Under the pieces are notes generated by a model. The model worked only from the letters and a program-made list of their open reading frames with translations. It made no database searches and was not told the DNA's origin. A program made the position numbers and the translations under genes. Of a stretch of DNA of 41,304 bases, positions 23,562-31,232 are shown in pieces (position 1 is the first letter of the stretch; each line of letters starts with the position of its first letter). Origin of the DNA: Pusillimonas sp035515275 (GTDB lineage: Bacteria; Pseudomonadota; Gammaproteobacteria; Burkholderiales; Burkholderiaceae_B). The stretch is from the NCBI RefSeq assembly GCF_035515275.1, contig NZ_DATJBQ010000104.1, positions 1-41,304 on the forward strand, in the 5' to 3' direction.

Positions 23562-24402
23562 GATGCTGCTCCTTGCTGATGAACTGATGCACAACCTGGT
23601 TGAACGCGTCGGGCGCCTCCAGGTTCATCAAGTGGCCGCAGCGCTTGATGATGTGCATCTGCGCGTGCGGCATTAATGCGGCCACCTGCCGCCCCATGTC
23701 CGGCGGCGTCAACCTGTCGCCCTCGCCGTACAGCAGCAGGGTGGGCGCCCGGATGGCTTGCACCTCGGTGCTGCGGTCAAAGTATGCGGCCGCCTCGAGC
23801 GCCTTAAGGTATGAGTCTTTTCGCAAGCGGCGGATACTGTCGCCCAGCGCCTGACGGACCGATTCCTGTGCATCGGGCCCGGCCAGCGAGGCAATAAGCT
23901 CGGGAGCCAACTCGGCGAACGTCCGCCCCTCAAGCAAGGGGCGCTTTCTGAGCCGCAAGTAGTCTTCACGCTGTTCGGCGCTTAACGCCTTGCCAAAGCT
24001 GGGAAAAGCTGCGCAAATAACCAGGCTTCGTACGTGGCTGGGGTGGCGGTACGCAAAATCCATAAGAATGCGCCCGCCCATGGAAAGGCCCACAAAATGC
24101 GCTTTTGATACGCCCAGATGGCTCATGAGGCGCACCAGATCGGCACTGATTTCGTCGAACTTGAAGCTGCCGTCGTAGTCGTCAGAGTCGCCGTAACCGC
24201 GTACGTCCCAGGCCACGGCTCGAAATCCCTTTTCTGCAAAATAGCCAAGTTGCTGCGTCCAGTTGTCTTTGTTGCCACCAATGCCGTGCAGAAAGAAAAT
24301 GGTTTCGTCGCCTGTGCCGCAAGATGCAAAGGCAATGCGTGGCTCGCCGTCGGTGCGCCCGGAAATCATCGGGCACTTGTCTTTTGAACGTTCTACTAAC
24401 AT
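23554..24402 (-). CDS. Alpha/beta-fold hydrolase
   Basis: 282 residues. 'FFLHGIGGNKDNW' supplies the oxyanion hole, nucleophile Ser107 sits in 'FVGLSMGGRIL', Asp229 in 'LLYGEGDRLTPP' and His257 in 'IKRCGHLMNLEAP', which is a complete catalytic triad. The family includes enol-lactonases, MhpC/BphD-type C-C hydrolases and carboxylesterases; the sequence alone does not choose. AGGAG about six bases before the ATG at 24402 fixes the start. The gene overlaps the FAD hydroxylase gene and is first in that operon, so the two enzymes probably act on one aromatic compound, for example hydrolysis of an ester or lactone and ring hydroxylation. Confidence 0.88.
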   Translation of the reverse strand: MLVERSKDKCPMISGRTDGEPRIAFASCGTGDETIFFLHGIGGNKDNWTQQLGYFAEKGFRAVAWDVRGYGDSDDYDGSFKFDEISADLVRLMSHLGVSKAHFVGLSMGGRILMDFAYRHPSHVRSLVICAAFPSFGKALSAEQREDYLRLRKRPLLEGRTFAELAPELIASLAGPDAQESVRQALGDSIRRLRKDSYLKALEAAAYFDRSTEVQAIRAPTLLLYGEGDRLTPPDMGRQVAALMPHAQMHIIKRCGHLMNLEAPDAFNQVVHQFISKEQHHE

Positions 24403-24432
24403 TGCATGCTCCTGTTGCAATAAGATGTCGCC

Positions 24433-25380
24433 ATGCACATACGGAACCTCCATCCGGCCGACCTTGAGTACTTCGTCGAAATCTGCCGACAGGGCAGCAT
24501 CGCCCAGGCATCGCTGCAACTGGGCGTGACGCAGCCCGCATTAAGCAAGGCAATACGCAGGCTGGAATCGGTGGCCGGCGCCAGGCTTCTGGACCGTACG
24601 GCAAGGGGTGTCACACCCACCGAAATGGGACTGGAACTGATGCGGCGCTCGAGCCTGATCTTGAGCGAACTTGAGGCCGCCCGCAGCGTCCTGCAAGAAA
24701 TGAGCGGCGCCCGCATGGGCACGGTGTCGATCGGCGTGGCCCCTACACTGAACCATCGATTTATTCCCGACATTACCCGCGAAGCCCTGAAGTCGCGACC
24801 CAAACTGCACCTGCGGGTAAGCGAAGGGCTATACCACGAACTACTGCCGCGCCTGTTGCTGGGTGAGCTTGATTTCATCATCAGCTCGCCCTCGAACGCA
24901 GACGCACCGAGCAGCGAATTGCTGTGCGAACCCTTAGGCGGCAATTTTTTTGTTGCCTGCGTGGGCGCCCACCATCCGCTGGTAAAAAACGGGCCCATCC
25001 AGGACAAGCATCTTCTGGACGCTTCGTGGGTGCTGGTGCCGCCACGAGGCGTGTTGCGCAATACGCTCGACCGCCTATTTCTGGAACGCGGCCTGCCGCC
25101 GCCTGAACCCCAGATAGAAACAACTTCCATCGCGTTCTCGAAGGCACTGATCACCCAACAGAACTTCATTGGTTTTTTACCCCTGGAGGTGTTTGCTGAA
25201 GAAGAGCAGGCAGGAACGATTAGTCGGCTCGCCCTGCCCTGGCTCTGCTGGAGACGGGACCTGTTTTTATTGTCCCGCCGTTGGCGTACCCTGACACCCG
25301 CCGCCGGATTCGTGGCCAACCTTATCAAACAGGAAGCCGCGCACAGGCTGGGCGTCTCTGACACATCGCCCCCGGCTTAG
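24433..25380 (+). CDS. LysR-family transcriptional regulator
   Basis: 315 residues. The N-terminal winged helix-turn-helix has 'DLEYFVEICRQGSIAQASLQLGVTQPALSKAIRRLESVAGARLLDRTARGV', and the C-terminal effector domain starts near residue 95 ('TVSIGVAPTL'). It is divergent from the hydrolase/hydroxylase/EamA operon with only 30 bases between the start codons, the usual layout for a LysR activator of a neighbouring operon. The promoters must therefore lie partly inside the two coding regions. Its stop overlaps the stop of the LivK-type gene on the other strand by four bases. The likely effector is the aromatic substrate or an intermediate; this is inference. Confidence 0.92.
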   Translation: MHIRNLHPADLEYFVEICRQGSIAQASLQLGVTQPALSKAIRRLESVAGARLLDRTARGVTPTEMGLELMRRSSLILSELEAARSVLQEMSGARMGTVSIGVAPTLNHRFIPDITREALKSRPKLHLRVSEGLYHELLPRLLLGELDFIISSPSNADAPSSELLCEPLGGNFFVACVGAHHPLVKNGPIQDKHLLDASWVLVPPRGVLRNTLDRLFLERGLPPPEPQIETTSIAFSKALITQQNFIGFLPLEVFAEEEQAGTISRLALPWLCWRRDLFLLSRRWRTLTPAAGFVANLIKQEAAHRLGVSDTSPPA

Positions 25381-26531
25381 TCTGCAAGCACCCACTTGCC
25401 CTCGTTGACGCGCACCAGCACACGCGCACGCTCATCAAGACCGTTGTGGTCGCGGGGGCTCATGGTATAGACGCCCTGCGTACCCACCACTTCTTTTACA
25501 TTGTTTTCAAGCGCGCCGCGCAGGGCGCTACGAAACTCGCTGGTACCGGGCTTGGCTGACTTGATCGCACTGGGTACCGCCGCCTGTATCAACAGGTAGG
25601 CGTCAAAGGCATACCCTGCAAAGGGGCTGCGCGCCTCTTTGCCATAGGCTTGGTCATACATAGCAAGGTATTTGGCAGCCACCGGCTTAACCACACTGTC
25701 GTCAGGCAATTGGCCGGCAAACAAGAAGGGGCCGACCGGCGCCACGGCGCCTTCGGCGCTTGCACCCCCGATTCGAATGAAGTCGCCACTGACCGAACCG
25801 TGGGTGTTGTAGACCGTGCCCTTAAAGCCGCGCTCGCGCAGGGCAATATGAGGCAAGGCCCCCGGCGCCCCCGAGCCCCCCACCATGACGGCATCGGGTT
25901 TGGTGCCAATGACCTTAAGCGCCTGGGTGGTAATGCTGACATCGTTGCGCTGGTATCGCTCGTCGGTGGTTATTTGCAAGCCGTCGATAATCGTTTGATC
26001 TTGCAGGCTGCGATGCACCGCCTCGCCCCAGGCATCGGCAAAGCCGATATAACCCACCTTTTTTACCCCGTGCTGCTTCATGTGCTGCAGCACGGCACTG
26101 ATCATTAGCGGTATGGGCTGGGGTACGCCATAAGTCCAGGGGTTCTGCGACGGATCAAGCTCAATGGGGGCCAAAGAAATCAGGGGCACCTTGGCCTCGT
26201 CGGCCACTTGCATCAAGGCGCGGGTCACCGGGACCGAATTGGAACCGACCAATATGTCGACACCCATCTCATCACCCAGCTTCTTGGCGTTGCGCACGCC
26301 GGTGGTTACGTCCGACGTGTCATCCAGCACAATGTACTTGGCCGGCTGTCCGGCGATTTCTTTAGGCAGAATATCGAATACATTTCGGTAGGGAATTCCC
26401 AGCACCGCGCCTGACCCGGTGGTGCTGACCACCACCCCCACTGAAATTTCGTCGGCCGCATGCACGGCACCCAGCGGGGCCAGTAACGACGCGGCCAACA
26501 GCACACCTACGGTCTTAGCCAGTTTTTTCAT
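25377..26531 (-). CDS. LivK-type ABC substrate-binding protein (copy 2)
   Basis: 384 residues with a Sec signal peptide (about 1-25, ending 'AVHA') and a Peripla_BP_6 fold: 'ISVGVVVSTTGSGAVLGIPYRN', 'DDTSDVTTGVRNAKKL', 'KKVGYIGFADAWGE' and a 'VVGTQGVYTMSPRDHNG' tail. It is a close paralogue of the protein at 14611-15741 along its whole length. No liv permease or ATPase gene is near. It converges on the LysR gene and stands beside the hydrolase/hydroxylase operon, so the ligand is probably that operon's aromatic substrate. AGGAAGG shortly before the ATG and a promoter at 26580-26607 support independent expression. Confidence 0.88.
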   Translation of the reverse strand: MKKLAKTVGVLLAASLLAPLGAVHAADEISVGVVVSTTGSGAVLGIPYRNVFDILPKEIAGQPAKYIVLDDTSDVTTGVRNAKKLGDEMGVDILVGSNSVPVTRALMQVADEAKVPLISLAPIELDPSQNPWTYGVPQPIPLMISAVLQHMKQHGVKKVGYIGFADAWGEAVHRSLQDQTIIDGLQITTDERYQRNDVSITTQALKVIGTKPDAVMVGGSGAPGALPHIALRERGFKGTVYNTHGSVSGDFIRIGGASAEGAVAPVGPFLFAGQLPDDSVVKPVAAKYLAMYDQAYGKEARSPFAGYAFDAYLLIQAAVPSAIKSAKPGTSEFRSALRGALENNVKEVVGTQGVYTMSPRDHNGLDERARVLVRVNEGKWVLAD

Positions 26532-26579
26532 GTCGCCTTCCTATAATAAGATAAGAATTATTCGGTACCACATCGATTC

Positions 26580-26607
26580 AGTATAGGTAGGGAATCACCG
26601 ACCACAA
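26580..26607 (-). promoter_or_regulatory. Candidate promoter of LivK-type copy 2
   Basis: Read on the minus strand, TTGTGG (plus-strand 26602-26607) and TATACT (26580-26585) are separated by 16 bases, about 50 bases before the start codon. The -10 is near consensus and the -35 partial. The region up to the FUSC gene (26608-26703) shows no further feature. Confidence 0.45.
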
Positions 26608-26703
26608 GACACCAAATAGTCACAGAGCTATAACTTTCGTTCATACCCCGTCTGAACACCGGGCGTGTATCATGAGTTCATCCAGGCACGTCTCCCCCTG
26701 TTC

Positions 26704-27870
26704 ATGAGCGAATCAGATCACCAGCCTCCCTCTTCTGAAGAACCCACGCCGCGTGCCGCACACCGCCGCCCGCGCCCCACACGCAGCCGCTCGGCTCGCG
26801 ACTTATTACGCCCCACACAGTTTCACGAAAGCCTGCTGCTGGCTCCGCCGCCGTCCATCCAGAACGCCGCCGTCGCCGGTTTTCAGGCTGCGCTGGCCGT
26901 GCTCATTGCGGTAACCACCGTGCATTTTTCGTCCTGGCCTCATTTGGTGGGCTTTCCCGCTCTGGGCGCCCTGGCGGCGCTTTTCGGCCGCTTTGCGTCC
27001 ATGCGGCGCAGGCGCAGCATTGTCTCTATCAGTGCCGTCCTGTTTGTCGCGGCCGTGTTCTTTCCGTCTGTCGTGCAGTATGCCGGCGCGCCAATGCCGG
27101 TGATGATCGGCCTGTTGGCAGTATGTGCCGGGCTGGCCACCATCGCCGTTTCTCATTGGCGCCTGGGCGGGCCGGGCGCCACCCTGTTTGTGTTTGCCGT
27201 GGGCGCCGTGTTAAGCGGCCAGGTCGACACGTGGCTGCAAATTGCCCAGCGCACTCTGGCCACCGCCTGGGGGGCCGGCCTGGCCGTGATCGTGTGCCTG
27301 GCCACAGACCATCTGCGCAGCCAGCCCGTCAGTACCGAGGCAGCGCCCAAGCTGCGTTCGCCCCCATTCAGACACCAGCTGATTGCCGCTGCACGCATTA
27401 CCGCCGCCGCTGCCGCCGCCGCTTTTGTTGCCCACGCGGCCGGCTGGAACTACCCGGCCTGGGCAGCCATTGGTGCCACAGCGGTGATGCTGGGCGGTCA
27501 TTTACACATCACCATGAATCGAGCCCTGCAACGCATGGCGGGCACCGTGGTCGGCGCCTGCATAGCCTGGGCAATTCTGGCGCAGTCGCCTTCGTTCTGG
27601 TGGGTGCTGACAGCCATTGTGCTCTTCCAGTTCGTCACCGAGATCATCATCAGCTACAACTACGCGCTGGGGCAGATCACCATCACTCCCATGGCCCTGC
27701 TCATGACCCACCTGGCCGCCCCCGTGGCCGACTCCAACATGCCTGTAGAGCGCGTGCTGGACACCATCGTCGGCGCGGCCATCGGCATCGTCTTCGCAGT
27801 TATTTTCTCGACGGCCGACGACCGCGCCTACCTGGCGCGCCGACGCGCCAAACTTGAAGCTCGCCGTTAA
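26704..27870 (+). CDS. FUSC-family inner-membrane protein (aromatic-acid/fusaric-acid exporter type)
   Basis: 388 residues. A hydrophilic N-terminus rich in Pro, Arg and Ser (about 1-50) precedes two clusters of membrane helices (about 60-205 and 235-375). 'VGFPALGALAALFGRFASMRRR' and the repeat-like 'AAIGATAVMLGGHLHITMNRALQRMAGTVVGACIAW' with 'DTIVGAAIGIVFAV' are FUSC hallmarks. The family exports aromatic carboxylates and fusaric acid, often with AaeA/AaeB-type partners; none is encoded nearby. It is shorter than AaeB/YccS (~650-700), lacking the cytoplasmic C-terminal half. The ATG at 26704 is chosen; an in-frame GTG at 26665 would add 13 residues. No good ribosome site is seen for either. 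Confidence 0.75.
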   Translation: MSESDHQPPSSEEPTPRAAHRRPRPTRSRSARDLLRPTQFHESLLLAPPPSIQNAAVAGFQAALAVLIAVTTVHFSSWPHLVGFPALGALAALFGRFASMRRRRSIVSISAVLFVAAVFFPSVVQYAGAPMPVMIGLLAVCAGLATIAVSHWRLGGPGATLFVFAVGAVLSGQVDTWLQIAQRTLATAWGAGLAVIVCLATDHLRSQPVSTEAAPKLRSPPFRHQLIAAARITAAAAAAAFVAHAAGWNYPAWAAIGATAVMLGGHLHITMNRALQRMAGTVVGACIAWAILAQSPSFWWVLTAIVLFQFVTEIIISYNYALGQITITPMALLMTHLAAPVADSNMPVERVLDTIVGAAIGIVFAVIFSTADDRAYLARRRAKLEARR

Positions 27871-27978
27871 GCCTGGCGTCAAATCTTTGCCATCGAACGC
27901 GGCTCGGGATAGCGCCTGAGGGCACACGGCTTGCCTGTCAAGAAGGGCCACGTAGCCAAACGATTCCAGGAGTTGACG

Positions 27979-29022
27979 ATGTCGAAAGATAAACACAAAG
28001 ACCGTGCCCGGTTTGAGTCGAAGATGTTGAACGACACACCGACAGCCCGCCCTGAACCTGAACAGACCGCCCGGAATCAGCGCCGCATGCAAGACGAACA
28101 AGACCGGCTGGACAACCAAAAACCGGCCTCGGAGCATTCGCAGCCTAAAAGCGCGTCGCAGACCGGCACACACGACTACCCCGAGCCGCCCATGCCCGGC
28201 CAAAAGCTTGAAAAGCCCGGCGACGAAAGCGACCTTGATCCCAAGCCGCAGTTCATGGCCCCCGACTACCGCGGCAGCGAAAAACTGCGCGGCATGTCGG
28301 CGCTGATTACCGGCGGTGACTCGGGCATAGGCCGGGCCGTGGCCGTGCTATTTGCACGCGAAGGCGCCAACGTGGCCATTATTTATTTGAATGAACACAA
28401 GGACGCCAAAGAAACCTGCCGTCATGTCGAAGCCGAAGGCCGTCGTGCCATCGCCATTCCTGGCGATGTAAAAAACCCGACCTTTTGTCGCGACGCCGTG
28501 CGTGAAACCGTAGAAGCGTTCGGCGGGCTCGACATTCTGGTCAACAACGCCGCCTTCCAGGAGCACGCCGACTCGCTTCGGGACATTACCGACGAGCGTT
28601 TCGACGAAACTATGCGCACCAACATTTACGGCTACTTTTATATGGCCCGGGCCGCGCTGCCCCACTTCAAACCGGGCTCCAGCATCATTAACACCGGCTC
28701 GGTAACCGGCCTGCGTGGACAGGGCCGATTGATTGACTACTCGGCCAGCAAAGGCGCCATACACGCCTTCACCATGTCGTTGGCCTCGAACCTGGCCGAC
28801 AAGGGAATCCGTGTTAACGCCGTAGCCCCCGGCCCCGTTTGGACACCACTGAACCCCGCCGACCGTCAGCCTGAAGAGCTGGAAAAGTTCGGCGAGAGCT
28901 CCAAACTAGGCCGCCCTGCCCAACCCGAAGAGCTCTCGCCTGCCTATGTATTTCTGGCCTCGCCAGTGTGCTCCAGCTATATAACCGGCATTGTGCTGCC
29001 CGTTACGGGTACACCGGGTTGA
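27979..29022 (+). CDS. Short-chain dehydrogenase/reductase with long charged N-terminus (YghA/YdaD-like)
   Basis: 347 residues. About 95 N-terminal residues are charged, Pro/Gln-rich and probably disordered, ending in the conserved 'PKPQFMAPDYRGSEKLRG'. The SDR core follows: NAD(P) motif 'ALITGGDSGIGRAVAV', 'ILVNNAAF', catalytic Ser in 'INTGSVTG', and 'YSASKGA' supplying Tyr and Lys. This extended form is common in stress- or sporulation-linked SDRs (YghA, YdaD, YhdF); the substrate is unknown, perhaps an aldehyde or sugar alcohol. The ATG at 27979 with AGGAG seven bases upstream beats an earlier in-frame start at 27931. It converges on the amino-acid ABC operon with only 13 bases between. 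Confidence 0.88.
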   Translation: MSKDKHKDRARFESKMLNDTPTARPEPEQTARNQRRMQDEQDRLDNQKPASEHSQPKSASQTGTHDYPEPPMPGQKLEKPGDESDLDPKPQFMAPDYRGSEKLRGMSALITGGDSGIGRAVAVLFAREGANVAIIYLNEHKDAKETCRHVEAEGRRAIAIPGDVKNPTFCRDAVRETVEAFGGLDILVNNAAFQEHADSLRDITDERFDETMRTNIYGYFYMARAALPHFKPGSSIINTGSVTGLRGQGRLIDYSASKGAIHAFTMSLASNLADKGIRVNAVAPGPVWTPLNPADRQPEELEKFGESSKLGRPAQPEELSPAYVFLASPVCSSYITGIVLPVTGTPG

Positions 29023-29035
29023 AACCTGCGAGCCA

Positions 29036-29773
29036 TCAGGAATGCGACAGAATCTTTGACAAAAACTGCTTGGCTCGCTCGGTTCGCCCCTCTGGGTTTC
29101 CAAAGAACTCGTCCTTGGAGCAGTCTTCGACAATCGCGCCTTCATCCATAAACACAACCCGATCAGCCACCTTGCGCGCAAACCCCATTTCGTGGGTCAC
29201 CACCATCATGGTCATGCCCTCTTTGGCCAGATCAACCATGACATCCAGCACCTCGTTGACCATTTCCGGGTCGAGCGCCGACGTGGGCTCGTCGAACAGC
29301 ATTGCCACCGGATCCATGGCCAGCGCCCGGGCTATCGCCACCCGCTGTTGCTGCCCGCCCGACAACTGCCCCGGAAACTTTTCGATATGCGCGCTTAGAC
29401 CCACCCTTTCAAGCAGCTCACGCGCACGTTGTTTGGCTTCGGCCTCTTTACGGCCCAACACCTTGACTTGCGCCAGCGTCAGGTTGCGCATGACAGACAA
29501 ATGGGGAAACAGCTCGAAGTGTTGAAACACCATGCCGATCTGCGCACGCAGCTTGGGCAGGTTGGTGTCGCGCGCCCCCACCGACACCCCATTGATCCAG
29601 ATTTCGCCCTCTTGGAACGGCTCAAGCGCATTGGCCGTTTTGATCAAGGTGGATTTGCCCGAGCCCGAAGGGCCGCACACCACAACAACCTGGCCCTTGT
29701 TGACCGTGGTGGTGCAGTTTTTCAGGACCTGAAACGACCCATACCATTTGCTGACATTTTTGAATTCGATCAC
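29036..29773 (-). CDS. gltL: Polar amino-acid ABC transporter ATPase, GltL-like
   Basis: 245 residues. Walker A 'GPSGSGKST', Q-loop 'GMVFQHFELFPHLSVMRNL', signature 'LSGGQQQRVAIARALAMDP', Walker B 'AMLFDEPTSALDPEMV', H-loop 'VVTHEMGFARKVADRV'. 'FQHFELFPHL' and the C-terminal 'RTERAKQFLSKIL' are typical of glutamate/aspartate importer ATPases (GltL/AatP). The start is a GTG at 29773 with AAGGAG eight bases upstream. It is the last gene of the ggt-permease-permease-ATPase operon. It would power uptake of glutamate, aspartate or a related acidic amino acid. Confidence 0.92.
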   Translation of the reverse strand: MIEFKNVSKWYGSFQVLKNCTTTVNKGQVVVVCGPSGSGKSTLIKTANALEPFQEGEIWINGVSVGARDTNLPKLRAQIGMVFQHFELFPHLSVMRNLTLAQVKVLGRKEAEAKQRARELLERVGLSAHIEKFPGQLSGGQQQRVAIARALAMDPVAMLFDEPTSALDPEMVNEVLDVMVDLAKEGMTMMVVTHEMGFARKVADRVVFMDEGAIVEDCSKDEFFGNPEGRTERAKQFLSKILSHS

Positions 29774-29785
29774 TGAAAAAACTCC

Positions 29786-30475
29786 TTAACGAGCGATGGC
29801 CGTGCGGCGCTCGATGACCTTGACCAGGCGCGACGCGGTGTACGAAATGACGAAATAAACCACCGCCACGAAAATGAACATTTCAACCAGACGCCCATCG
29901 CGCTGCGCCACGTTGTTGGCCGCGCCCAGAAAGTCGGTAAGTGAAAGCACATAGACCAGGGACGTGTCTTGAAACACCACGATCATCTGGGTAAGCAGCA
30001 GCGGCGTCATATTGCGAAACGCCTGGGGCAACACCACTTTACCCATGACCTGCCAGTAGTTAAGCCCCAGCGCATAGCCGGCGTCGGCCTGCCCGCGCGG
30101 TATCGACTGAATGCCCGCACGCATGATCTCGCAAAAGTAGGCCGCCTCGAACAAAATAAAAGTGATGAGCGCCGAGGTAAAGCCCCCCACCGCAATCGGC
30201 CGGCCCGCCTGGGTCACCCAGCCCACAATATAGGGCACCAGAAAATAAAACCAAAAAATAATAAGGATCAGCGGCAGCGCCCGCATCAGATTTACGTACG
30301 AACCCGCCACGCCCGACACAAGCCGGTTCGAAGACAGGCGCATCATGGCCAGCAAGGTACCCAGCACGATGGCGCCGGCCGTGGACAGAACAGTGAGCTT
30401 CAGCGTAAACACCAAACCCACTTGAAGGACATAAGGCGCCGTGCGCACAATGGTGTCGAAATCGAATCCGTCCAT
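29786..30475 (-). CDS. gltK: Polar amino-acid ABC transporter permease, GltK-like
   Basis: 229 residues with about five membrane helices of the HisMQ-type permease family. It has 'YVNLMRALPLILIIFWFYFLVPYIVGW', 'FEAAYFCEIMRAGIQSIPRGQADAGYALGLNYWQVMGKVVLPQAFRNM', which includes the EAA coupling loop, and 'FQDTSLVYVLSLTDFLGAAN'. The order and spacing (8 bases after gltJ, 12 before gltL) match gltJKL operons. It pairs with the GltJ-like protein to form the membrane channel. Confidence 0.92.
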   Translation of the reverse strand: MDGFDFDTIVRTAPYVLQVGLVFTLKLTVLSTAGAIVLGTLLAMMRLSSNRLVSGVAGSYVNLMRALPLILIIFWFYFLVPYIVGWVTQAGRPIAVGGFTSALITFILFEAAYFCEIMRAGIQSIPRGQADAGYALGLNYWQVMGKVVLPQAFRNMTPLLLTQMIVVFQDTSLVYVLSLTDFLGAANNVAQRDGRLVEMFIFVAVVYFVISYTASRLVKVIERRTAIAR

Positions 30476-30483
30476 GCCCGGCC

Positions 30484-31224
30484 CTACCTTGCCGCGCCCA
30501 GGTATCCGGGCACCTGCATGCGACGCTCTATATGGCGCATGCCCGCAACCACCAAAATGTTAATAACCAGATACAGCACTGTGGCCGCGGCAAACGACTC
30601 GAATATCTGGAAGGTGAACTCTTGCATGGCACGGGCGGCCCCGGTCAATTCAAGCAGGCCGATGGTAAACGCAACCGACGAGTTCTTGATCAGGTTAAGC
30701 GCCTCGGAGGCCAGCGGCGGCATGATGACGCGCGCCGTAATGGGCAACAGTACAAAACGGTAAACCTGCACGCGCGTCAGCCCCAGGGCGGTTGCCGCCA
30801 TGCTTTGGCCTTTTGGCAACGACTCAATACCGGCGCGAATCTGCTCGGCGATTCGCGCCGAAGTAAACAGGCCCAGCGCCACCACGGCTGTCCAGAAGGT
30901 GCTCCAGACAGGGTCGGCCTGCTTGATCATGTCGCCCAGGCCCTGGGGCACCAGCTCGGGCACCACAAAGTACCAAAGGAAGATCTGTACCAGCAATGGA
31001 ATATTGCGAAACAGCTCAACGTATGCCGAGCACAACCGCGTCACCCAAGCTATGCCGCTGGTACGCAGTACGCCCACCACCACGCCGAATATCAGCGCAA
31101 TCATCCACGCAGCCGCCGAAGCACCCAGCGTCCAGTAAACGCCCCGTATCAAGGTATACAGATACGTGCCCGATCCGTCGGGCGAAGGCTCCCAGAATAT
31201 GGACCAGTTCCAGTTGTAATTCAT
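30484..31224 (-). CDS. gltJ: Polar amino-acid ABC transporter permease, GltJ-like
   Basis: 246 residues. It begins 'NYNWNWSIFWEPSPDGSGTYL', the GltJ-type opening, then 'YVELFRNIPLLVQIFLWYFVVPELVP', 'FTSARIAEQIRAGIESLPKGQSMAATALGLTRVQVYRFVLLPITARVIMPP' (coupling loop) and 'IKNSSVAFTIGLLELTG'. It would form the transport channel with the GltK-like permease. It starts eight bases after the gamma-glutamyltranspeptidase stop, so the two are co-transcribed. No gltI-type binding-protein gene lies in this operon or elsewhere in the window. Confidence 0.92.
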   Translation of the reverse strand: MNYNWNWSIFWEPSPDGSGTYLYTLIRGVYWTLGASAAAWMIALIFGVVVGVLRTSGIAWVTRLCSAYVELFRNIPLLVQIFLWYFVVPELVPQGLGDMIKQADPVWSTFWTAVVALGLFTSARIAEQIRAGIESLPKGQSMAATALGLTRVQVYRFVLLPITARVIMPPLASEALNLIKNSSVAFTIGLLELTGAARAMQEFTFQIFESFAAATVLYLVINILVVAGMRHIERRMQVPGYLGAAR

Positions 31225-31232
31225 TGCTTTTT

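Noticed and set aside
21915..24402. A complete mhp-type meta-cleavage operon
   Set aside because: Only hydroxylase-like and hydrolase-like genes are present; no extradiol dioxygenase, hydratase, aldolase or aldehyde dehydrogenase is encoded nearby.
24396..25364. Minus-strand open frame of 322 codons opposite the LysR gene
   Set aside because: The plus strand encodes a full LysR protein. The opposite frame is Ser/Arg-rich, without domain, and would overlap the hydrolase start region.
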